Positions 13,226-24,164 of a stretch of 64,000 bases of DNA are shown here, piece after piece. Origin of the DNA: Gammaproteobacteria bacterium (lineage in GTDB: Bacteria > Pseudomonadota > Gammaproteobacteria > HTCC5015); the NCBI GenBank assembly GCA_026004975.1, contig BPKE01000001.1, positions 1 to 64,000 on the forward strand. The letters run 5' to 3'. The position numbers and the translations under genes are program-made. How positions within the stretch are numbered: the stretch's first letter is position 1; every line of letters begins with the position of its first letter. Below the pieces are notes generated by a model. The model saw nothing but the letters and a program-made list of their open reading frames with translations. It had not been told where the DNA came from and searched no databases.

Positions 13226-14203
13226 TCAGGGCGAGTCGGGACGGAGATTCAGGCGGGCCGTGCGGTTGGCGCGCAGATGGGGCCCGAGGTCGATGCGGCG
13301 GCCGGCGTATTCCAGCTCGACCCGGGTGCCGTCGCCGAGCAGCACCTGCAGCGGCGGCCGACCGCGGACCTGGATCGGGCCGCGGTCGGCGTCGAACAGG
13401 CCGTATACCAGCCGGCGGCCGTCGGCGTCGTAGATTTCGATCCAGGACGGGCCGCGCAGTTGCAAGCGCAAGGGCGGGCCGTCCTCGACCCCCGCCGCCT
13501 CGAGCACTTCGCGGGCCGCCGGGTCGGCACCGGCGGGCATGCCGCCCAGGGCGGGGTGCGCCCCCCTGCCCGCCCGCTTCGGCCGCGGGGCCGGCCGTGG
13601 CCGCCGCCTCCGGCCCGGGCACGGCGGTGGGTTCGGACCTCGGGGCCGGCGCCTGGCCCGAGGCGGGCCCGCCCGCCTCGGGCGGCACCGCGACCGGGAC
13701 CGGCGGCGTGAAGGCATCGACGGCCGGCAGTCGGCCCGCCGGCCGGAGCGGCCGCCGGCGGTGCGGCGGCCGGTGACCGGCGGGCGCGGCCGCGCACCCT
13801 CGACGAACCACCAGAGCGCCGCCGCGCCGCCGCCGACCAGCAGGACGAGCAGCGCGACCGCCGCCGGCTTCCGCCCGCCGCCGGGCGCCGGGGCCCGTTG
13901 CGGGCGCGCGCCGGGTTCGGCTTCGTCTTCCTCGGGATGGGCGCGGTCGTATTCCGCGACCAGGGCGTCGGCGGGCACGTCGAGCAGCTTGGCGCAGGCG
14001 CGCAGATAACCGCGCACGTAGGCCGGCGCCGGCAGGCGGGCCTCGTCTTCGGCCTCCAGGGCCTCGATCAGCGCCGGGGCGAGGCGCAAGCGCTGGGCGA
14101 CGTCGTGCACGCTCCAGCCGGCCGCCGCCCGCGCCTCGGCGAGCGCCCGGCCGTAGCCGCCCGCGGGGCGCGCCGCGGCGCTCACGGCGCTCGCCCCCGG
14201 CAC
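13226..14203 (-). CDS. rodZ: RodZ-like cytoskeletal protein (HTH + TM + C-terminal domain), probable compensating frame breaks in the linker
   Basis: N-term [39 protein letters not shown]...[47 protein letters not shown]-term [18 protein letters not shown]...[20 protein letters not shown]. The Pro/Ala linker reads better in a neighbouring frame. Confidence 0.88.
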   Translation of the reverse strand: MPGASAVSAAARPAGGYGRALAEARAAAGWSVHDVAQRLRLAPALIEALEAEDEARLPAPAYVRGYLRACAKLLDVPADALVAEYDRAHPEEDEAEPGARPQRAPAPGGGRKPAAVALLVLLVGGGAAALWWFVEGARPRPPVTGRRTAGGRSGRRADCRPSMPSRRRSRSRCRPRRAGPPRARRRPRGPNPPPCPGRRRRPRPAPRPKRAGRGAHPALGGMPAGADPAAREVLEAAGVEDGPPLRLQLRGPSWIEIYDADGRRLVYGLFDADRGPIQVRGRPPLQVLLGDGTRVELEYAGRRIDLGPHLRANRTARLNLRPDSP

Positions 14204-14956
14204 GGCGGCCGTCGACGGCCAGGTTCTTCAAGCCGCAGCCGGTAGCTCGCCTCGCCGTCGCGGTCGCCGGCGTCGCGCGCCAGGCGCACGGCCAGCGACA
14301 AGGTCTCGGCCGTGTGGCGCCCGCCGGCCTTCTCGAAGCGCTTGAGCCAGGCGTAGCCGAGCCCCGGTTGACCGCGCTTCTCGTACAGGACGGCCATCTC
14401 CAGCAGCGCATCGGCGAAATTCGGCGCCGCGGCCAGCGCCTGGCGCAGGTGGCGCTCGGCGCGGTCCAGGTCGCCGGCCTTGATCGCGCAGCGCCCGGCG
14501 TTGGTGTAGGCGTACTCGGGCGTCTCGTAGAGCGGGTCGCGCAGGGCCGCCATGAATTGCTTCTCGGCCGCCTCGTAGCGCCCCTGGCTGCACAAGAAGG
14601 TGCCGTAGTTGTTGCGATAGACGGGGTTGGACGGCTCGAGGCGCAGCGCGCGTTCGAAGTGTTTTTCGGCCTCTTCGGGGCGCCCGAGGCGGGTCCACAG
14701 CAGCGCGTAGCCGGCGTGCGCGGCGGCCAGCCGCGGGTTCTGCGCCAGCGCCTTTTCGAACTTGCGCTTGGCCTGGTCCAGCCGCCCCTGGGCGAGGTAG
14801 CCGTGGCCGAGCTGGGCGTTGAGCTCGGCGGCGCGCTCGAGATCCCGGCGCGTTTCGGACGGGCCGGCGCAGGCCGCCAGCACGGCCGTCGACGAGCAGG
14901 ACGGCGGCGCGCGCCGCGCAACGGCCGGGCCGGCGGGCGTGGCGGGACGGGCTCAT
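14182..14956 (-). CDS. pilF: Type IV pilus biogenesis TPR lipoprotein PilF/PilW, frame break around 14885
   Basis: Lipobox-like LAACAG, TPR repeats [92 protein letters not shown]; between rlmN and rodZ. Confidence 0.88.
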
Positions 14957-14995
14957 CGCGCGATCCTCCTCGGTCGATGCAGGGCTCGGCGCGCC

Positions 14996-15001
14996 ATTAT
15001 A
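14996..15001 (-). promoter_or_regulatory. Candidate -10 box TATAAT upstream of pilF
   Basis: Exact minus-strand TATAAT about 40 nt before the pilF start, overlapping the 3' end of rlmN. Confidence 0.45.
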
Positions 15002-16157
15002 GCGGCGCCTTCGCCCCCGCTTCGGGACGCCGTTCACCGTAACGCGGCGCGGCGAAGCGCAGGTGGCGGGCGCTGCGGTCCTGCACCCGGCCGGCGAGCT
15101 GGCCGCAGGCCGCGTCGATGTCCTGGCCGCGCGTCTTGCGCACCGTGACGACATGGCCGCGCGCACGCAGGGTCTCGGCGAAGCGCTCGATGGCGTGGGC
15201 GCTCGAGCAGCGGTAACCGCTGCCCGGAAAGGGATTGAACGGGATCAGGTTGAGCTTGCACGGCAGGCCCCGCAGCAGGCGGCCCAGCGCCCGCGCGTGC
15301 TCGGGACGGTCGTTGACGCCGTCGAGCATCACGTATTCGAAGGTGACGCGCCGGCGGGCGCGGCCGGCGACGTAGCGGCGGCAGGCGGCCATCAGCTCGG
15401 CGAGCGGGAAGCGCCGGTTGATCGGCACGAGTTCGTCGCGCAGGGCGTCGTCGGGCGCGTGCAGGGACACCGCCAGGCTGACTTCGCTGTGCTCGCGCAG
15501 GCGGTCGATCATCGGCACCACGCCCGCCGTGCTGACGGTGACGCGGCGCTTGCTCAAGCCGTAGGCGTGGTCGCTGACCATCAGGTTCAAGGCCGGCAGC
15601 ACCTCGCGCAGGTTGAGCAGCGGTTCGCCCATGCCCATCAGGACGACGTTGGTGATCGCGCCCGGCTCCAGGCCCGCCTCGGCGAGCAGCCGCCGCGCCA
15701 GCCACAGTTGGCCGACGATCTCGGCGCTGGTCAGGTTGCGGTTGAACCCCTGCCGGGCGGTGGCGCAGAAGGCGCAATCCAGGCTGCAGCCCACCTGGGA
15801 CGAGACGCACAGCGTGCCCCGGTTGGGCTCGGGGATGAACACCATCTCGACGACGTTCCCCGGCCCGCCCGCCGGATCGTCCAGGCCCAGCAGCCATTTG
15901 CGCGTGCCGTCGGCCGACACCGCCGTGCCCAGCACGCGCGGGGCCGCGACGCAGGCCGTCTCGGCCAGGCGCGCGCGCAAGGCCTTGGAGAGGTCGGTCA
16001 TGCACGCGAAGTCGTCGACGCCGCGCCGGTGGATCCAACCGAGCAGTTGCCGGGCGCGGAACGGCCGCTCGCCGTCGGCCTCGAGCCAACGGCGCAGCGC
16101 GGCCTCGTCCAGGCCCAGCAGGTTGACGCGTCCGGCGCGGCGGGCGGTGTCTTCCAC
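14997..16157 (-). CDS. rlmN: Dual-specificity 23S rRNA/tRNA adenine-C2 methyltransferase RlmN (radical SAM)
   Basis: [47 protein letters not shown] (CxxxCxxC), [24 protein letters not shown]. Confidence 0.98.
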   Translation of the reverse strand: MEDTARRAGRVNLLGLDEAALRRWLEADGERPFRARQLLGWIHRRGVDDFACMTDLSKALRARLAETACVAAPRVLGTAVSADGTRKWLLGLDDPAGGPGNVVEMVFIPEPNRGTLCVSSQVGCSLDCAFCATARQGFNRNLTSAEIVGQLWLARRLLAEAGLEPGAITNVVLMGMGEPLLNLREVLPALNLMVSDHAYGLSKRRVTVSTAGVVPMIDRLREHSEVSLAVSLHAPDDALRDELVPINRRFPLAELMAACRRYVAGRARRRVTFEYVMLDGVNDRPEHARALGRLLRGLPCKLNLIPFNPFPGSGYRCSSAHAIERFAETLRARGHVVTVRKTRGQDIDAACGQLAGRVQDRSARHLRFAAPRYGERRPEAGAKAPL

Positions 16158-16165
16158 GGCGTCGT

Positions 16166-16600
16166 TCAGCGGGTGCGCGGGCAGATCTTGACCGGGCCGG
16201 AGAAGAAGAATTCGATTTCCTTCCGGGCGGTTTCGGGGCTGTCGGAGCCGTGCACGACGTTCTCGTCGATCGAGGTGGCGAAGTCGCCGCGGATCGTGCC
16301 GGGGCCGGCCTTGGCGGGGTCGGTGGCGCCCATCAGCTCGCGGTTGCGCGCGATCGCGTCCTCGCCCTCCAGCACCTGGACCATGACCGGCCCGGAGGTC
16401 ATGAACTCGACCAGGTCGTTGAAGAAGGGCCGCTCGCGGTGCACGGCGTAGAACGCCTCGGCTTGCTCACGGGTCAGGTGGAGCATCTGCGCCGCGACGA
16501 TGCGCAGCCCGGCTTCCTCGAAACGGGTGTAGATCTTGCCGATGATGTTCTTGGCCACCCCGTCCGGTTTGATGATGGACAGCGTCCGTTCGATCGCCAT
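16166..16600 (-). CDS. ndk: Nucleoside diphosphate kinase
   Basis: [32 protein letters not shown]...[36 protein letters not shown]. Confidence 0.99.
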   Translation of the reverse strand: MAIERTLSIIKPDGVAKNIIGKIYTRFEEAGLRIVAAQMLHLTREQAEAFYAVHRERPFFNDLVEFMTSGPVMVQVLEGEDAIARNRELMGATDPAKAGPGTIRGDFATSIDENVVHGSDSPETARKEIEFFFSGPVKICPRTR

Positions 16601-16687
16601 GGTCGAAAAAACCTCGAAAACGTTGGGAAGGATACGGGAAAGCGGCAATTCTACGCGCGCGCGGCCCGCGCGCAAAGCCGCGGCCGC

Positions 16688-17125
16688 TCACGGGCGCCGG
16701 CCGCGTTCGAAGGCTTCGACCGGCCCGCATCGCACCGTGAAGATCTCATGGGCCTCGGGACGGCGGCGCCGGGCGCAGAGTCGGGCATGGCGCGCGGGGT
16801 CGCGCGTGGCGAGCTTGTCGAGCAGATGCGCCCATTCGAAACGCAGCTGGCCGTCGGTGACGGTCAAGCGCGCTCGGGTGCCGGGCGCGAACTTGCCGGG
16901 ATCGAAACGGTAGCCGCGCCGCGCCGCCTCGGCCCACAGGCCCGCGAGGTAGGCGTCGACGGCGGCGAGCGGGTCCGGCGCCGCGCGGAAGCGGTCCAAC
17001 TGGGGATGGTGGCGATAACCGCGGGTGCGGCCGGCGAGCACCGCCTTGGCGAGCAGGGCTTCGCGCCAGCAGGCGAGGAGCCCGACGCGGTCCAGATAAC
17101 GCGGGTGCAAAGACCACAGGCGCAT
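16688..17125 (-). CDS. Pyrimidine dimer DNA glycosylase/endonuclease V-like family protein (Pyr_excise type)
   Basis: [79 protein letters not shown]: recognised family pattern. Confidence 0.85.
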   Translation of the reverse strand: MRLWSLHPRYLDRVGLLACWREALLAKAVLAGRTRGYRHHPQLDRFRAAPDPLAAVDAYLAGLWAEAARRGYRFDPGKFAPGTRARLTVTDGQLRFEWAHLLDKLATRDPARHARLCARRRRPEAHEIFTVRCGPVEAFERGRRP

Positions 17126-17156
17126 GGACTGGGTCCAGGAGGCGGGCCGTCAACCG

Positions 17157-17184
17157 GAAACGGCCCCCGTGCGGAGGCCGTTTC
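17157..17184 (-). terminator. Hairpin terminator-like structure just downstream of tRNA-Ser
   Basis: Perfect 9-bp stem GAAACGGCC/GGCCGTTTC with a 10-nt loop, 6 nt beyond the tRNA CCA end on the minus strand. Confidence 0.65.
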
Positions 17185-17190
17185 GCGCTA

Positions 17191-17283
17191 TGGCGGAGAG
17201 GGAGGGATTCGAACCCTCGATACGGTTTTAAGCCGTATACTCCCTTAGCAGGGGAGCGCCTTCGGCCACTCGGCCACCTCTCC
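17191..17283 (-). tRNA. tRNA-Ser(GCT)
   Basis: Reverse complement GGAGAGGTGGCCGAGTGGCCGAAGGCGCTCCCCTGCTAAGGGAGTATACGGCTTAAAACCGTATCGAGGGTTCGAATCCCTCCCTCTCCGCCA: 7-bp acceptor, long variable arm, anticodon GCT, encoded CCA. Confidence 0.98.
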
Positions 17284-17374
17284 GGGCGGGCGCGCTGGGC
17301 GCCTGGGTCGCGATTCTAGCCGAAACCGGCGGTGGATTTCGACCCTTTCTCGCCACCGCCGGAACGGCTCGAAA

Positions 17375-17608
17375 TCACGCCTGGCCGTCTTCGGTTCCCG
17401 TGCCGCGCGGCGTCTCGTCGGACTGCGCGCGCGCCGCCGCTTCCCGTTCACGCTTGATGCGCTCGTAGATTTCCTCGCGGTGGACGGGAATCTCCTTGGG
17501 GGCGCTGACGCCGATGCGGACCTGGTTGCCCTTCACGCCGAGCACGGTCACCACCACGTCGTCGCCCACCATGAGGGCTTCACCGACCCGTCTGGTCAAT
17601 ATCAACAT
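17375..17608 (-). CDS. csrA: Carbon storage regulator CsrA
   Basis: [51 protein letters not shown]. Confidence 0.99.
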   Translation of the reverse strand: MLILTRRVGEALMVGDDVVVTVLGVKGNQVRIGVSAPKEIPVHREEIYERIKREREAAARAQSDETPRGTGTEDGQA

Positions 17609-17693
17609 CGTCCTGTACTCCTGGTTGAGGCTGCTCGAAGGTCACCTGGCGCCGCTTTCGCTCCCTGTTGTCCTTGGCGCGACGCAATGGCCG

Positions 17694-17699
17694 ATTATA
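17694..17699 (-). promoter_or_regulatory. Candidate -10 box TATAAT upstream of csrA
   Basis: Exact minus-strand TATAAT in the lysC-csrA gap. Confidence 0.5.
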
Positions 17700-17742
17700 G
17701 ACGCCTTCGCCCCCCCTCTCCACATGCGCGACCCGCGACGGC

Positions 17743-18993
17743 TCAGGCCGGCGCGCCCCCGGCCGCGCCGGGGGCGCGGTCGAGCCCGAAAGCGGCGTGC
17801 AGGGCCCGCACGCCGAGCTCCAGGTATTTTTCGTCGATGACCACCGAAATCTTGATCTCGGAGGTGGAGATCATCCGAATGTTGATGTTCTCGGCCGCCA
17901 GGGCCGCGAACATGCGGCTGGCGATGCCGGCGTGGGAGCGCATGCCGACACCGACCAGCGACAGCTTGACGATGCCGGTGTCGCCCCGCACTTCGCGGGC
18001 GCCGAGCCGCTCGGCGACACCGCGCAGGATGTCCAGGGCGCGCTCATAGTCGTTGCGGTGAACGGTGAACGTGAAGTCGGTGCTGTTGCCGTCGGCACCG
18101 ATGTTCTGCACGATCATGTCGACCTCGATGTTGGCCTCGGCGATCGGGCCGAGGATGGCCGCGGCGATGCCGGGCCGGTCGGGCACGCCGGTGACGGTGA
18201 GCTGGGCCTCGTCGCGGTTGAAGGCGATGCCCGAAATCTGAGCGGCTTCCACCTCTTCGTCCTCCTCGAAGGTGATCAGGGTGCCCGGGCCGTCCTGGAA
18301 GGTGGACAGCACGCGCAAGGGCACGCGGTACTTGCCGGCGAACTCCACCGAGCGGATCTGCAGCACCTTCGAGCCCAGGCTCGCCATTTCGAGCATTTCC
18401 TCGAAGGTGATGCGGTCCAGCCGCCGGGCCTTGGGCTCGATGCGCGGGTCGGTCGTGTAGACGCCGTCCACGTCGGTGTAGATCTGGCACTCGTCGGCGC
18501 GCAAGGCGGCGGCGAGCGCCACGGCGGTGGTGTCCGAGCCGCCGCGCCCGAGGGTGGTGATGTTGCCGTTTTCATCGACCCCCTGGAAGCCGGCCACCAC
18601 CACCACCCGGCCCTCGGCCAGGTCGCGGCGGATCCGTTCGTCGTCGATGCGCCGGATGCGGGCCTTGGTGTGCGCGCTGTCGGTGACGATCTGAACCTGG
18701 GCGCCGGTGTAGGAACGCGCTGGGCAACCGCGTTTGCCGAGCGCCATGCACAGCAGCGCGATGGTCACCTGCTCGCCGGTGGCAAGCAGCACATCGAGCT
18801 CGCGCGGGTCGGGCCGCGGCTGGATCGCGCGCGCCAGTTCGAGCAGGCGGTTGGTCTCGCCGGCCATCGCCGAGACGACCACCACCAGCCGGTGCCCGGC
18901 CTCGCGGGCGCGCAACACCTTGTCGGCCACGTGCTCGATGCGCTCGACCGAGCCCACCGATGTGCCGCCATATTTCTGCACGATCAGGGCCAT
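17743..18993 (-). CDS. lysC: Aspartate kinase
   Basis: MALIVQKYGGTSVGSVERIEHVADKV...GFQGVDENGNITTLGRGGSDTTAVALAAAL, tandem ACT domains at the C-terminus. Confidence 0.98.
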   Translation of the reverse strand: MALIVQKYGGTSVGSVERIEHVADKVLRAREAGHRLVVVVSAMAGETNRLLELARAIQPRPDPRELDVLLATGEQVTIALLCMALGKRGCPARSYTGAQVQIVTDSAHTKARIRRIDDERIRRDLAEGRVVVVAGFQGVDENGNITTLGRGGSDTTAVALAAALRADECQIYTDVDGVYTTDPRIEPKARRLDRITFEEMLEMASLGSKVLQIRSVEFAGKYRVPLRVLSTFQDGPGTLITFEEDEEVEAAQISGIAFNRDEAQLTVTGVPDRPGIAAAILGPIAEANIEVDMIVQNIGADGNSTDFTFTVHRNDYERALDILRGVAERLGAREVRGDTGIVKLSLVGVGMRSHAGIASRMFAALAAENINIRMISTSEIKISVVIDEKYLELGVRALHAAFGLDRAPGAAGGAPA

Positions 18994-19036
18994 GGATTGG
19001 AGCAGACCTCCTTCGCGGAATCGATGCGGCGGGACA

Positions 19037-21643
19037 TCAGCCCGCCAGTTTGGCGCGCACCCAGTCGACGACACCCGCCAGGGCGGCGTCCAGGCCGGCC
19101 GGGTCGGTCCCGCCCGCCTGAGCGAAATCGGCGCGGCCGCCGCCGCGCCCCCCGACCTGTTGGGCGACGGCGTTGACGAGCTCGCCGGCGCGCACGGTGT
19201 CGCTCAGGCCCGGGGTGACCCCGGCGGCCAGGCGCACTTTGCCGTCCTCGACGGCGGCCAGCACGACGACCGCGCGCTGCAGGCGGTTGCGCAGGCCGTC
19301 GACCGCCTCGCGAAGGGTCTTCGCGTCGGCCCCCTCGAGCCGGGCGGCGACGACTTTCACGCCGTCCACGTCGACCGCCTCGGCGGCGAGATCGCGGCCG
19401 GCGCGGCCGGCCAAGCGGCGCTTCAAGGTGTCGACTTGTTTTTCGAGGTCGCGTTGCCGTTCCAGAAGTGCGGCGGCACGGGCCTCGAGGCGCTCGACGC
19501 CGCCGGCCTTGAGCAGCGCGTCCAAGCGCTGCAGCAAGGCCTCCGCGTCCTGCGCCCAGCGCAGCGCCGCACGTCCGGTGATCGCTTCGATGCGGCGCAC
19601 GCCGGCTGCCACGCCGCCCTCGGCGACGATCTTGAACAAGCCGATGTCGCCGGTGCGGCGCACGTGGGTGCCACCGCACAGTTCCTTGGAGACTTCGCCC
19701 AGGCTCATCACGCGCACCCGCTCGCCGTATTTCTCGCCGAACAAGGCGATGGCGCCGGCACGGCGCGCCTCTTCCATCGACATGTATTCGGCCTGTGCCG
19801 GCACGTTGTCGAGGATCCAGTCGTTGACCAGGGTCTCGATGCGCCGCTTGTCCTCGTCACCGAGCGGCCGGTCGTGGGAGAAATCGAAGCGCAGGCGGTC
19901 CTCGTCGACCAGCGAGCCTTTCTGCTGGACGTGCTCGCCGAGCACCCGGCGCAGGGCCGCGTGCAGCAGGTGGGTGGCCGAGTGGTTGCGGACGATCGCC
20001 CGCCGACGCTCGGCGTCGACTTCGGCGCGGACGGTGTCGCCGCGGCCCAGCCGGCCGCGGCGCAGCACCCCGATGTGGAGGATGGCGTCGGCCAGCGGTT
20101 GGGTGTCCTGCACTTCGAACTCGGCGCCCTCGGCGGCGATGCGGCCGCGGTCGCCCACCTGGCCGCCGCCCTCGGGGTAGAACGGGGTGCGGTCGAGCAC
20201 CACCACCCCCTCTTGTCCCGCCTCGAGGTGCTCGACGGGTTCGCCGTCGCGCAGCAGGTGCAACACCCGCGCCTCGACGCTCAGTTCCTCGTAGCCGCGG
20301 AACTCGCTGGCGCCGTCGATGGCGGGGGTGCGACTCAAATCGACCTTGAAGCGGCCGGCGGCCTGGGCGCGGCGGCGCTGCTCGGCCATGCACGCCTCGT
20401 AGCCGGCCATGTCCAGCGCAAGACCGCGTTCGCGGGCGATGTCCGCGGTCAGGTCGACCGGAAAACCGTAGGTGTCGTACAGCTTGAACACCAGCTCGCC
20501 GGGCAGGGTCTTGCCGGGCAAGGCGGCGATCGCCTCTTCGAGCAACGCCATGCCCTGCTCGAGGGTCTGGGCGAAACGCGCCTCTTCCTGTTCGAGCACC
20601 GCGGCGATGCGCGCCTCGTCGCGGCGCAACTCCGGGTAGGCGTCCCCCATCCACTCACCGAGCGGCGCCACCAGGCGGTGGAAGAACGGCCGCCGGCAGC
20701 CGAGCTTGTGGCCGTGGCGGATCGCCCGGCGGATGATCCGCCGCAGCACGTAGCCGCGCCCCTCGTTCGCGGGCAGCACGCCGTCGGCGACGAGGAAGGC
20801 GCTGGAGCGGATGTGGTCGGCGATCACCTTGAGCGACGGGTCGGTGAGGTCGCTCGCGCCGGTCACCTCGGCCGCGGCGCGGATCAGACCGCGGAACAAG
20901 TCGATGTCGTAATTGCTGTGAACCCCCTGCATGACGGCGGCCAGCCGCTCCAATCCCATCCCGGTGTCCACCGAGGGCTTGGGCAGGGGGTCGAGCCGTC
21001 CGTCCGCCGACCGGTTGTACTGCATGAACACCAGGTTCCAGATTTCGACATAGCGATCGCCGTCGGCCTCGGCGCTGCCCGGCGGCCCGCCCGGCACCGC
21101 CGGGCCGTGGTCGTAGAAGATCTCCGAGCAGGGACCGCAGGGACCGGTGTCGCCCATCTGCCAGAAATTGTCGCTGCCGGCGATGCGGGAGAAGCGCGCC
21201 GGGTCGACGCCGATTTTCTCCAGCCAGATGCGGGCGGCCTCGTCGTCGTCGACGTGCACCGTGATCCACAGGCGTTCCGGCGGCAACCGCAGATCCTCGG
21301 TCAGGAAGCGCCAGGCGTACTCGATCGCGCCTTCCTTGAAGTAGTCGCCGAAAGAGAAATTGCCCAGCATCTCGAAGAATGTGTGGTGCCGCGCGGTGTA
21401 GCCGACGTTCTCCAGGTCGTTGTGTTTGCCCCCGGCACGCACGCAACGCTGGCTGCTGGCCGCGCGGGTATAGGGGCGCTTTTCCAGGCCGAGGAAGACG
21501 TCTTTGAACTGCACCATCCCGGCGTTGGTGAACAGCAGCGTCGGATCGTTGGCGGGCACCAACGACGAAGACGGCACGATGGTGTGGCCGTTCTGGGCGA
21601 AAAAGTCGAGGAAACGGCTGCGCAGTTCGGCCAGGGTCGTCAT
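19037..21643 (-). CDS. alaS: Alanine-tRNA ligase
   Basis: [46 protein letters not shown]...; [29 protein letters not shown]. Confidence 0.99.
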   Translation of the reverse strand: MTTLAELRSRFLDFFAQNGHTIVPSSSLVPANDPTLLFTNAGMVQFKDVFLGLEKRPYTRAASSQRCVRAGGKHNDLENVGYTARHHTFFEMLGNFSFGDYFKEGAIEYAWRFLTEDLRLPPERLWITVHVDDDEAARIWLEKIGVDPARFSRIAGSDNFWQMGDTGPCGPCSEIFYDHGPAVPGGPPGSAEADGDRYVEIWNLVFMQYNRSADGRLDPLPKPSVDTGMGLERLAAVMQGVHSNYDIDLFRGLIRAAAEVTGASDLTDPSLKVIADHIRSSAFLVADGVLPANEGRGYVLRRIIRRAIRHGHKLGCRRPFFHRLVAPLGEWMGDAYPELRRDEARIAAVLEQEEARFAQTLEQGMALLEEAIAALPGKTLPGELVFKLYDTYGFPVDLTADIARERGLALDMAGYEACMAEQRRRAQAAGRFKVDLSRTPAIDGASEFRGYEELSVEARVLHLLRDGEPVEHLEAGQEGVVVLDRTPFYPEGGGQVGDRGRIAAEGAEFEVQDTQPLADAILHIGVLRRGRLGRGDTVRAEVDAERRRAIVRNHSATHLLHAALRRVLGEHVQQKGSLVDEDRLRFDFSHDRPLGDEDKRRIETLVNDWILDNVPAQAEYMSMEEARRAGAIALFGEKYGERVRVMSLGEVSKELCGGTHVRRTGDIGLFKIVAEGGVAAGVRRIEAITGRAALRWAQDAEALLQRLDALLKAGGVERLEARAAALLERQRDLEKQVDTLKRRLAGRAGRDLAAEAVDVDGVKVVAARLEGADAKTLREAVDGLRNRLQRAVVVLAAVEDGKVRLAAGVTPGLSDTVRAGELVNAVAQQVGGRGGGRADFAQAGGTDPAGLDAALAGVVDWVRAKLAG

Positions 21644-21676
21644 GTTCGGTCGTTCTCCGGACGGTTCTTCGCCTCG

Positions 21677-22099
21677 TCAGTCGGCGCGGAAACCCAGTGC
21701 GTGGCGCACTTGCTCGGGCGTGAACCCGCGCTGCTGCAGGAACGCCATGCGCTTGGCGCGCTCGCGTTCGTCGGTCGGCGCGGTCTCGCCGTAGCGTTTC
21801 AGGTAGGCGCGCCGCGCCAGATCCCGCCAGCGCCCCTTGTACGGCGCCAGCGCCTCATCGATCACCGCGTCGTCCAAGCCCCGGGCGAGCAGCTCGGCGC
21901 GGATGCGCAGCGGTCCGGCGCCGCGTTCCACCCGGTTGAGCACGAAGTACTCGGCGAAACGCGCATCGGACTGCATGCCCTCTGCGGCAAGCGCATCGAG
22001 CACCGCGTCGATGATCTCCTCGGGGCATTCGCGGGCGCGCAGCTTGAGCACCAGCTCTCGGCGCGAGTGCTCGCGCCGGGCCAGCAGGCCCAGCGCCAC
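21677..22099 (-). CDS. recX: Regulatory protein RecX
   Basis: [24 protein letters not shown]...[38 protein letters not shown]; directly downstream of recA. Confidence 0.95.
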   Translation of the reverse strand: MALGLLARREHSRRELVLKLRARECPEEIIDAVLDALAAEGMQSDARFAEYFVLNRVERGAGPLRIRAELLARGLDDAVIDEALAPYKGRWRDLARRAYLKRYGETAPTDERERAKRMAFLQQRGFTPEQVRHALGFRAD

Positions 22100-22121
22100 C
22101 TCCCGCGCCGCGAATTCCGTT

Positions 22122-23165
22122 TTAAGCGGACTCTTCTTCAGCCGCCGCCTCCGCCGACTGGCCCGCCCGGCCCTTCTTCACCAGCAAGCGCTCGCGCAGC
22201 TCGCGCTCGAGGCGATCGGCCAGTTCGGGATGTTCTTTGAGGTACTGGCGGGCGTTGTCCTTGCCCTGGCCGATGCGCTCGCCCTGGCAGGAGTACCAGG
22301 CACCGGACTTGTCCACCAGCCCGTGCTGTACGCCCAGCTCGAGCAATTCACCCTCGCGCGAACACCCCTCACCGTAGAGGATCTCGAAGGTCGCTTCCTT
22401 GAACGGCGGGGCCAGCTTGTTCTTGACCACCCGCACCCGGGTGTCGTTGCCGATGACCTCGTCGCCGCGCTTGATGGCGCCGATGCGGCGGATGTCCAGG
22501 CGCACAGAGGCGTAGAACTTCAGCGCGTTGCCGCCGGTGGTGGTCTCCGGGTTGCCGAACATCACACCGATCTTCATGCGGATCTGGTTGATGAAGATGA
22601 CCAGCGTGTTCGAGCGCTTGATGTTCGCCGTGAGCTTGCGCAGCGCCTGGGACATGAGGCGCGCCTGCAGGCCGACGTGCGAATCGCCCATCTCCCCTTC
22701 GATCTCGGCCTTGGGCGTGAGCGCCGCGACCGAGTCGATGACGACCAGGTCGACGGCGTTGGAACGCACCAGCATGTCGGCGATTTCCAGGGCCTGCTCG
22801 CCGGTGTCGGGCTGGGAGATGAGCAATTCCTTGACGTTGACGCCGAGCTTTTCGGCGTACACCGGATCCAGCGCATGCTCGGCGTCGATGAACGCCGCGG
22901 TGCCGCCGGCCTTCTGGCACTGGGCGATGCTCTGCAGGGCCAGGGTGGTCTTGCCGGACGATTCCGGGCCGTAGATTTCCACCACCCGGCCGCGCGGCAA
23001 ACCGCCGATGCCCAGGGCGACGTCCAGCGCCAGGGAGCCGGTGGAAATCACCTCGATGTCCGGCAACACGGACTGGTCGCCCAGACGCATCACCGAACCC
23101 TTGCCGAATTGGCGTTCGATCTGGCTCAGAGCGGCGGCCAGGGCTTTTTTGCGATCTGCGTCCAT
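22122..23165 (-). CDS. recA: Recombinase RecA
   Basis: [73 protein letters not shown]. Confidence 0.99.
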   Translation of the reverse strand: MDADRKKALAAALSQIERQFGKGSVMRLGDQSVLPDIEVISTGSLALDVALGIGGLPRGRVVEIYGPESSGKTTLALQSIAQCQKAGGTAAFIDAEHALDPVYAEKLGVNVKELLISQPDTGEQALEIADMLVRSNAVDLVVIDSVAALTPKAEIEGEMGDSHVGLQARLMSQALRKLTANIKRSNTLVIFINQIRMKIGVMFGNPETTTGGNALKFYASVRLDIRRIGAIKRGDEVIGNDTRVRVVKNKLAPPFKEATFEILYGEGCSREGELLELGVQHGLVDKSGAWYSCQGERIGQGKDNARQYLKEHPELADRLERELRERLLVKKGRAGQSAEAAAEEESA

Positions 23166-23202
23166 AATCGGTCTGTCGCCCCCTACGGGCTGCTCGCGGG
23201 CC

Positions 23203-23217
23203 GGTATTATCCCACAG
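23203..23217 (-). promoter_or_regulatory. recA upstream element CTGTGGGATAATACC (candidate -10 GATAAT, possibly with a LexA half-site CTGT)
   Basis: Located 38-52 nt upstream of the recA ATG. The same 15-mer with one change occurs upstream of fur. Confidence 0.45.
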
Positions 23218-23218
23218 T

Positions 23219-23566
23219 TCAAGGCGCCCTCGCAGCCGCGGCCTCCAGATCCTGCACTTTTTCCTCCAAGGCGCGCAGGCGCGCCTCAAGATCGGCGCGG
23301 TCCTGCTCGAGGGCGTCGCGCTGGCGCTCGAGCGCCTGGCGCTCGGACTCGGCGGCGGCCCGCTCGGCGTCCAGACGGCGGATGCGGGCGTCGAGTTCCG
23401 CCGCCTCCGGTGGCGCGGCGGCCGGCTCGACCGCGGCGGCGGATGGCGGCGGCGCAGCGGGCGATTCGCCCGCCGCCCCGGCCGGCGCGTCGGAGCCGGA
23501 ACAGCCGGCCAGCAAAGCGCCGCACAGCAACGCACAACAAGCAAAACGGCGGGCGTCACACGACAT
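23219..23566 (-). CDS. Putative small lipoprotein with Pro/Ala linker and C-terminal coiled coil
   Basis: Signal peptide/lipobox [21 protein letters not shown]-terminal heptad-like [52 protein letters not shown]; ends just upstream of recA. Confidence 0.65.
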   Translation of the reverse strand: MSCDARRFACCALLCGALLAGCSGSDAPAGAAGESPAAPPPSAAAVEPAAAPPEAAELDARIRRLDAERAAAESERQALERQRDALEQDRADLEARLRALEEKVQDLEAAAARAP

Positions 23567-24065
23567 GGTCGTCCCCCAGCATTTCCAGGATGCCTTCCAA
23601 GGCGGTGCGCACGGCCTGGCGGCGCACCGCCGCGCGGTCGCCGTCGAAACGCCGCCGCGCCACCGTCAGCCTTTCCGGCACCACGGCCGCCCAGGCGAAC
23701 CACACGGTGCCGACCGGTTTGTCGGGGCTGCCGCCGGCCGGACCGGCGATGCCGCTGATCGCCACCGCCAGATGGGCGTCGGCGCGCTCCAAGGCGCCGC
23801 GGGCCATGGCCTCGACCGTCTCGGCGCTGACCGCGCCGTGGACTTCGATGATCTCGGGCGGCACACCGAGCAAGACCTGCTTGGCGCGGTTGCTGTAGGA
23901 GACCACGCCAAGCTCGAACCAGGAGGACGCACCCGGCACGTCGGTGAGCACCTTGGCCAACCCGCCGCCGGTGCAGGATTCCGCCACGGCCAGCCGCAAG
24001 CCCTGGGCGAGCAAGCGCTCGCCGCAGCGCGCCGCGAGCGGATACAGGTCGTCGGCCTCGTTCAT
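23556..24065 (-). CDS. pncC: Nicotinamide-nucleotide amidohydrolase (CinA C-terminal domain type)
   Basis: [46 protein letters not shown]...[25 protein letters not shown]. Confidence 0.95.
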   Translation of the reverse strand: MNEADDLYPLAARCGERLLAQGLRLAVAESCTGGGLAKVLTDVPGASSWFELGVVSYSNRAKQVLLGVPPEIIEVHGAVSAETVEAMARGALERADAHLAVAISGIAGPAGGSPDKPVGTVWFAWAAVVPERLTVARRRFDGDRAAVRRQAVRTALEGILEMLGDDHVV

Positions 24066-24164
24066 GCGGCTATTGTCGCCGCGCCGCCGCCGCCCGGCAA
24101 GGTCTGCCCGGCGGCGGCGGCGCTTGTTACACTTGCCGCCCGACCGCCCGCCCTGGTCCGTGCC

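Noticed and set aside
18734-22240. 1168-aa plus-strand ORF opposite lysC, alaS and recX
   Set aside because: No recognisable domain; shadow ORF opposite well-supported genes.
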